Positions 57,437 to 64,000 of a stretch of DNA of 64,000 nt are shown piece after piece. Both the position numbers and the translations under genes were made by a program. The notes beneath the pieces were generated by a model that was given only the letters and a program-made list of their open reading frames with translations, did not search any database and was not told where the DNA came from. The DNA lies in assembly GCA_019787685.1 (NCBI GenBank), contig JAHNUO010000026.1, positions 248,001 to 312,000 of the forward strand, written 5' to 3'. Each line of letters opens with the position of its first letter. Position 1 is the stretch's first letter. The DNA is from Chiua virens (taxonomy: Eukaryota > Basidiomycota > Agaricomycetes > Boletales > Boletaceae).

Positions 57437-60400
57437 TTACTCTTGGATCATGGGCGGCACAAAGTCCTCGACCCACGGCCCGTCTCCATGCAATGGCCAA
57501 TAACACTCGTGACAATTCCACAGACCAGGGTACCGCCTGCTCCGATAAAAGCATGGCGAATACTGTGTTTCGCACACGTGGCACTGGTACTCTGGCTCAC
57601 TCCCGCCGTCGACCGTGTCCGCGCGGCGTGGCTGCAAGAGGGCGTCGAGCCGACGCGCCTTGCGGAGCAGTGCGTGGGCTTGGGAGACCGGCGCTTGTTT
57701 GTACGTCCGGCAATACGCCTGGAGGGCGGTCTAGAACGCCACGTGGTCAGCGCATCGAAAAGGGCAACAACTCGAAAGAGGCGCACCTCGCCCGTCTCGT
57801 CCGTCTCGCACATGTCCAACAGCACGTGCTTGCTCGTGTCGTGGTCTTTGCAGCACACGACGGGGACCATGTTGCCCGTGTCGCCTTTGAACGTGGTCGC
57901 GACGACATCGCGACGGTGGTTGCGGATCTGGAGGGCGGGTGAGCCGGGGGTGGTAGGGCATGCGTGGGACGGGCTCACGGGTTGCATTTCGAAACCGAAG
58001 CGGTGGCCGTGCTTCCAAGCGCAGGATGCATGGTATTCACGGGGGCAGTCGTTGCATCGAATGACGGCCCCGCCTGCTTCGCTGCACAAGATGCACCGCT
58101 GTGGAAGATGAGTACACGCTATGAGTGTCTGGAGGGAGACGTACCGACGACCAACGAGAGCGTGGAATGGTACTGATACCTTCCACCAACCGTAGATGCG
58201 TCACGTCAGAGAAGGTGACCTCTGGGGAGAAGACAGCACACAGGACGTGAACCCAAGCTTGGCCTTCTGTTGGTTTTGCAGCACGCAAAAATGAATCTGT
58301 GTCCTTGCTTGACGTCTTCGATTTCTTGCGTGGACAGAGAACGCAATCCGTATTCTGTACAAGGTAAGATAGGGCCAGAAAGAGACATGGTGAAATCGCT
58401 CACCAAAGACGCTTCCTGAGTTTTCTCGTTGTCGCAGAGATCACACAGCCATGGTTCTACGGCGTGCTTGTCCATCGAGACACCGCATGCACCTTGGAAA
58501 ACGTATGAGCTTCATTATCGATCCAGATTAGTTGTTTGCTTACCCGCATGTACTCGGAAATAACATTGACTGCATTTGAGAACGCGGCCCATGGGTCCAC
58601 TCTTTTGGCATGCCAGACAACGTAATTGGGTTGCAGCGGATGTGACAGGTGGAGGCGTGCCATTCGTCGTGACAGAACTCTGTCAAACGTGTTTTTAGGG
58701 CACCTAACGGTACGTGCTCGGAGAAAAATCATACCTTGAGTCGCTTCGCATTCGGCGCACTCAACGGCGTGCCTTCGCGTTTCTCTGTACCCTTCTTACT
58801 TGGGGCCAAGATGTCTTCACGAACGGGTCGCACATTCAAGTCAGCGTATTTCCTCCAATTCGTACCGCAGGGTTCGCAGAGCATGTTGGTAGCGAGACCT
58901 TTTGGCGCCCGCCACCATGTGTCAGACTCGCGTGTTCTACAAGCGCCGCAACTAGGGGTCGTCTTGGCGGACGGACGGACGATAGATCCTTCGTCGTCGG
59001 ACATTGGCACTTCTATGGCTGGCTCTGCTTCCTCATCTTCTTTGATAACTGCGGCACGCTCGCGAGCAAGCACATGTTCCTCCTTTAGCTTAGAGCTGAA
59101 TTCGGATATTCAAAAAAGGAGACCGACACAACAAAATTGGAAACATACTTCTTCCAATGGCCGTAAAATCGAACAACTTCTGGCACTGCTCGGGTACCTA
59201 CTTCGTCACGTACCGCACGTAGTTCGGGGCCATGCAATAGAATGCCATCCTCAAAGGCGGCAACCTCTTCTGCCGTCCATTCTTTGTCGGTGTATCTCGT
59301 TTCCCCCTTCTTCCACTGTAGGGGGGGAACAAGGTAGAGTTTGAACAAGATGAATCAACGTAAGCAAACGCATAATGATTACCTTTTCAACACGAGTCGG
59401 GACACTCATGTCCACGGTGGACCATCCCCTGTTCATTAAATGCGCATGTGAGAAGCGACGCAGCACCTCCGTAAGCCAGTCCATGCTGTACAAGTCTTCA
59501 CTCTTCCGGGTTAGTGCAGACTTCCATTCTTCCACTTGATAGAGATAGACAGGGAATATATAAAAAAGAAACCCGTAATGGACCAAAGTCACTTACGTTC
59601 TGCAACTGGATGCAAGTCAGTAAGAATTACCTAAGTGTGCGTTGCATATATGCGCACCTTCCTCGTCTGTTAGATCGTTTACAATGCTCAGTATCTCTAC
59701 GGTATCATCACCGCCCCTCTGTTCGCCGTCCAACACATTTTTAGGTGGAAGGCCATCATCACTGAGTGACGAGAGTATAGGGCTGAGAGGGGGGACCAAG
59801 GCTTGGTATTTCGGGCCGACTCGGGTCGCAGCACGAGGGAAAATAAGGTCGTCGGGATCTACGATCCATATATAACCTTTTCCATTAACGGTAATTTTTC
59901 ACACTTACCAAGCGTATCCTCCGCAACGGTGTACTGACTTGATTAGTTGCCGGCATGAAGTCAGCCGAGTGATTAACTTGCGGAAATCAACTTGTGAAGG
60001 CTGACTCACCCGAAATATCGGAAAGGCCACATTTTATAGTGCTTAATGTCCACGCTTTCCTCTTTTTCGGCCAGAGTTCGATCCTTTCGAGGGCGGCCCC
60101 GACCCCGAGGGGCTGGTGCATTTGACTTGGGTTTCGTAACGGGAGTCGGGTGACGGACATCGTGGCTATCAACTTCTTCCTCGTGGCGTTTGGAACAAGG
60201 CGCGCAGGTCCAACCGTAACCACGTGACGGTTTCGCGAGGAGTGGAGGCTGGACGCAGCTCATGTGAAAGAACTTTTTGCATCTATCGCATCCCACCGTA
60301 TCGGGACTTAATTAATGCGCCGGCATCAATAAGGATGGTGTGACAATATGGGAAATATGACATACTTTGCGCACCACAGACTGCAAGTAGCGCATAGACG

Positions 60401-61041
60401 AAGGGTATCGGTGAGGTCGGGAACGACCTCCTTCTCGGCGACGACATACTCATATCTGGAGAGGAGGACCTGTCGAATGTGATCGGGAACTGCGGGTATT
60501 GATAAGGCTGAGGTATGAACACGTGACTTGAGTGGTACGTACGATTTCGGACATCTGTTGCTTGGATGACTTCGAATTCTTTCTTGATGTAAGGGTCAAA
60601 TAAACGGTTGAAATAAAATCTATCTGGGCGTTTCTTCCAGCCAGCGAGGTCGGTAATTTTATCTCTGTGAATGACAAAGCATTTGGACCGAAGTTGATTG
60701 ATGTCGCACACTTCCGAATATATGGCGGCCAAAAGAAGGCGGGAATCGGCGACCGGACGATCGCTGACGTCGCTTGGACGGTAATACCAGGCAAGTCGCA
60801 CACGGGTATAGGACTCTTTCCCCTTTCCTTTACCTTTAGCAGTCCCTTCTGGGGGGAGAAACTCCATAATGCGTGCCACGGAGTAGGGGGTGCCGTCTCT
60901 GACCGACCACGGGGGGGAACAATATACATGATCTGGTAAAGAATGAAGCTATAGATGAGAGGATATGAACGCGAGTGAGAGCTGATTTTTACCGTTGACT
61001 TTAACCTTGTCCCCGCTCTTGAGGGTGATCTGCACTGCCAT
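57437..61041 (-). CDS. Snt2-type chromatin protein: BAH, PHD, SANT, GATA finger, extended PHD
   Basis: Starts MAVQITLKSGDKVKVN at 61041 and runs leftwards through more than ten exons. A BAH domain (WSVRDGTPYSVARIMEFLPP, VRLAWYYRPSDVS, FVIHRDKITDL) is followed by a PHD finger (CDRCKKFFHMSC, WTCAPCSKRH). A mid-region with SALTRKSEDLYSMDWLTEVL leads to a SANT domain (DKEWTAEEVAAFEDGILLHG, VVRFYGHWKK). Then come a GATA-type finger (CGACRTRESDTWWRAPKGL ... LCEPCG), another PHD (CLACQKSG, LKCSQC, WLCDLCDNEK) and an extended PHD (CILCSEAGGAVIRCNDCPRE, YHASCAWKHGH). This order matches fungal Snt2, partner of Lid2/Rpd3-type histone-modifying complexes in the nucleus. The stop at 57437 overlaps a good splice donor (GTAAGTAC), so a further exon is possible. 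Convergent with the deubiquitinase gene. Confidence 0.83.
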
Positions 61042-61534
61042 AGGCGGGATAGTGGAGAGGTCTGCAAAAAATCTGCAAGGGTGCTGAGCGGGTCAGAGAC
61101 ATTGTATGTTGAGCGGTGCAACGTATTTTTTGGCGCACCTGTGGGGGTATGTGTAACTAAGGGCAGGGGGAGTTGTATGACGAAGGAGACAAGGTGGAGA
61201 AGGTGTGATACGAGAACCCGTGAAGATTTAAACTCCGACAGAGCGCGAATATCCACGGTGTGGCCCGCTGAAGCCGTAATACAGCGTTCCTGGACACGGA
61301 GATGGACAAGCGGTGGCAGACAGAAATGACCGAGCCACCAAAAAGTGGGATGTATTAAAAGGAGAGGCGGGTTGAGCGTCTGTGGATGGGTGCGGAGATT
61401 GAAATGGCTGGGTACCAATGATTGGTGCCGAAGTGGGGGGGAGGATGCGAGCGATGAGACTTCCCTGTGTAGCACATACGTGTCCGTGATCGCCCGCAGT
61501 GAATTTATCGAATGCTTCACTAGTACTCTCAAGG
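61042..61534. promoter_or_regulatory. Shared divergent promoter region
   Basis: This interval lies between the divergent starts of the Snt2-type gene and the histidine kinase gene. Long antisense frames cross it but show no family resemblance. No TATA box is obvious. Confidence 0.45.
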
Positions 61535-64000
61535 ATGAGCTCGAGGACACCTCGTCTTCGTGACTCTCCATCCCTTCCTCATGACTTCTTCCATCTCCCC
61601 GTCCCCGCCCCATTGGCAGGTCCAACTGCCTCCGCGCGCCGTAAAAAGAAAAGGTCCACCAGGTTCGCTGGACTCAAAGTACACTGGGCCCACTTCGTTA
61701 AGCGTGTCAGTGCGGATTCCCTTTCCGACTCGTCTACTCTTCCCGACGGTTCCCTCGAGAGCCATCATGTTCGTCGCCGAACCGACGATGCCGTCGAGGC
61801 CGACCAAGTAGACCAGATCGTCGTCGACAGAGATTGGACCGAGGACCTCGCGAGTTCCCTAAATCAGCCCTCCGAACGTGGCCACACAAGATCGTCCGAT
61901 AGTGCTCAGCTCGGCTCGAGTCTTGGTCGCGCTACAACCGCAACTGCAGATGATACCCACATCCTCTCCCTCATTTTCTGGTCGCTTCGCTGGGAAGCAT
62001 GGCCTGCTATCGTTAAATTCTTCGCAACTCGCTTCCTCGACGACAAGACCGAGCAACGCTTTTACAAGGAACACTGGTTCATTAAGAAGGTATCTCTCTC
62101 TTCCTTCATCTTTCAACACTCCCTTCAGTTGCCCCCAGTCACTGGTATTATGGTCTTCGCTCTTCCTTGTCGTCAACTGGACTATCGGCGCTTCCACCAT
62201 CGCCACCCCGATCACCATTTTCGACAAGATTTGGTTATGGGGTGTCCGTCATTTCTCCTCCTTATCTTCCTGGACGCTGACCCGCATGGCACACAGTTCA
62301 CTCCTGCCTTGACACTACCATTATTTGTCTTTGTTATGCTTGACTTTCCTCGAGATCGCCCAATTCCCTACCAAATCCTCGTGGGTTGTGCGACCTGGTG
62401 TTGGTCAGTGCTTCTCGCGCACCTTATCACTCCTTTTAAGGAATCTTCAGGGGCTTGTATGAACTTCTTTCCATGTTTGTACCGCCAACTTCTTCGAAGC
62501 TCGCATCCAATCCCTGACTTCCCCTCGCCAAAGGTACTTGTGTGGCTTCTATAGCCCGGTCCACGTTTTTGATATCGGCACAAAGGACTTTCTTGGCATG
62601 TTCTAGTACGATTGTCCCATTCATTTTCCTTCCCGAGTTGACAATCCGACAGTTATACTTCGGCTTTACAAACGATTGCATTATTTGGATTAATGACAAG
62701 CAGGGTGGCCGCACTCATCGGATCTTTGACCTTTTTCATCATGTAAGTCCATTGTGGCACTTTGCTTCATACTGTTCATCCAGTCTCATCTCAGAGCATC
62801 TGTCCTCATCTTGTCATATCGTCCAATTTGGGTTCGAAGTGTGTGTTTCGCTCGTGCTATGAATCTATATCTCACGCAACAAGCAAGATCTCTTGAATTT
62901 CATCCTATATCATACATTTCTTCTGTTTGTCCACTACATGCACGAGAATGTCAGTAGATTCTGTTTTCCTTCGTCCATACAGTGGACTGACCAGCTCGCA
63001 GTCTGAGAGAAGACTCTTCATTCTCCGCGAACAACTCAAGATCCAGTTCAAAGAAACACAGAAAGCACAGGTCAATGAGCGCAAAGAAGCAGACTCGAAA
63101 CGCCGACTGACATCGTGAATCGTTCTTCTCTCAGAACGACTGATCGCTAATGGTTGATGACAGCTATGTATTTCATGATAGGTTTTCTTTTGACCATCTC
63201 AGCGTTCGCGTAATTTATATTGCAGTTAACACAGGTTCGGGTACCTTTGAATACAGCACGTACGTATCACCAGCACCATGGTCCGTAATGGACTGGCTGA
63301 CCTCTGACTGGGGGCAGTCTTGGCGGTTCAGAACATGGAGGCGTCCGGTGCAGTATCAAAGGCACAGGAGATGGAGTTTATGGCACTTGGAGGTAGCTTG
63401 GTTATGATGTCCAAAGGTCGGTTCGCTTGTGATGACTTCCTACCTTTCAACTAAAAGTTCGTGCAAGTACTAAACGACGTGCTCGATTTGTAAGTCATCT
63501 TGGGTGGTTTCGTAATCAGCATTAATATCTCGGCAGCAATCGCATGGATAGTGGACGTTTTGAGATTCTATCCAAACCGTATGCATTCCACGCGGTGATA
63601 CGAACCCTCTTTATACCGTTACGGATGGCGACCAACGCGCGTAATCTCGAACTAGTGACCCATTTGGACAAGACTATTGACGATGTGGGTCAAGCGCATG
63701 TCACTCCGAACTATCACTGATTTTGTAGGTTGCGCGCCGTGCGGCGTGTGAAGCTGCTGGAGAAGATCCGAGCACTATGATAGATGACGAAGATGGAGTG
63801 GTTCTCGGAGATGCCATCCGACTCCGTCAAATCATCAATAACCTTGCTAGGTGAGCTGTTGAAGCGTTCCGAGGTTCTTATCTAACTGTACACGGTAGCA
63901 ATGCGTGCAAGTTCACACCTGCGGGTGGGCGCGTCACCTGCACGACCCGTCTCGTATTTCCAGCCCATTTTCACCCTGAGGAGAGGCACTCCTCGCGACC
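61535..64000 (+). CDS. Membrane hybrid histidine kinase, 3' end outside the window
   Basis: A polar leader begins MSSRTPRLRDSPSLPHD at 61535. It ends in WEAWPAIVKFFATRFLD at the first intron (62090). Transmembrane exons follow: SLVLWSSLFLVVNWTIGAST, PLFVFVMLDF with VGCATWCWS, then pieces near 62605-62830 and QDLLNFILYHTFLLFVHYMH. A coiled linker (ERRLFILREQLKIQFKETQK) leads to the dimerisation/phosphoacceptor helix YVFH, then VRVPLNTALLAVQNMEASG. Next are MALGGSLVMMSKVLNDVLDF, NRMDSGRFEILSKPYAFHAV and the N box RLRQIINNLARNACKFTPAG, where the window ends. The catalytic G boxes and any receiver domain lie beyond 64000. Such kinases sense signals at a membrane and relay phosphate to Hog1 or Skn7 pathways. 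The junction just after the phosphoacceptor His does not keep frame in my reading (see findings). An in-frame ATG at 61499 is an alternative start. Confidence 0.82.

Overview
The window comes from a filamentous basidiomycete, most likely an Agaricomycete mushroom. Genes are broken by many 45-70 base GT..AG introns, gene spacing is short, and the protein families are fungal: a DUF6534 membrane protein, a USP with a rhodanese domain, an Snt2-type BAH/PHD protein, a hybrid histidine kinase, and a tyrosine recombinase with a GCR1_C-like tail. Coding spans below include introns. Exon joins were read by eye from splice motifs and frame continuity, so single junctions may be off by a few bases.

Left flank (1-16.7 kb): a broken cytochrome P450 fragment, a ubiquitin-like/WLM protease (Wss1/SPRTN type), a DUF6534 membrane protein, an uncharacterised nuclear-looking protein, a Cdc4-type F-box/WD40 protein divergent from a DNAJC7-type TPR/J co-chaperone, and the small DNA polymerase delta subunit (POLD4/Cdm1).

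Centre (18-50 kb): a tandem array of six apparently intact phenol-2-monooxygenase-like FAD monooxygenases, all on the plus strand, plus a decayed seventh C-terminal relic between copies 3 and 4. Copies 2 and 3 share upstream DNA, as do copies 5 and 6, so the array grew by repeated unequal duplication. Between copies 4 and 5 lies an insertion of about 8 kb bounded by an exact 20-base inverted repeat (34049-34068 and 42058-42077). It carries, on one strand, a degraded HSP70 piece, an XPG/FEN-type nuclease with a SUMO-interaction-like tail, and 160 bases further a tyrosine recombinase with R, HxxR and Y residues and a GCR1_C-like domain. This recombinase-nuclease unit is the best candidate for an undescribed mobile system.

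Right flank (50-64 kb): an SSX2IP/Msd1-type microtubule-anchoring protein divergent from a Doa4/USP8-type deubiquitinase, then an Snt2-type chromatin protein divergent from a membrane hybrid histidine kinase that runs off the window end. These flanking genes are housekeeping or signalling genes with no functional link to the monooxygenase array.
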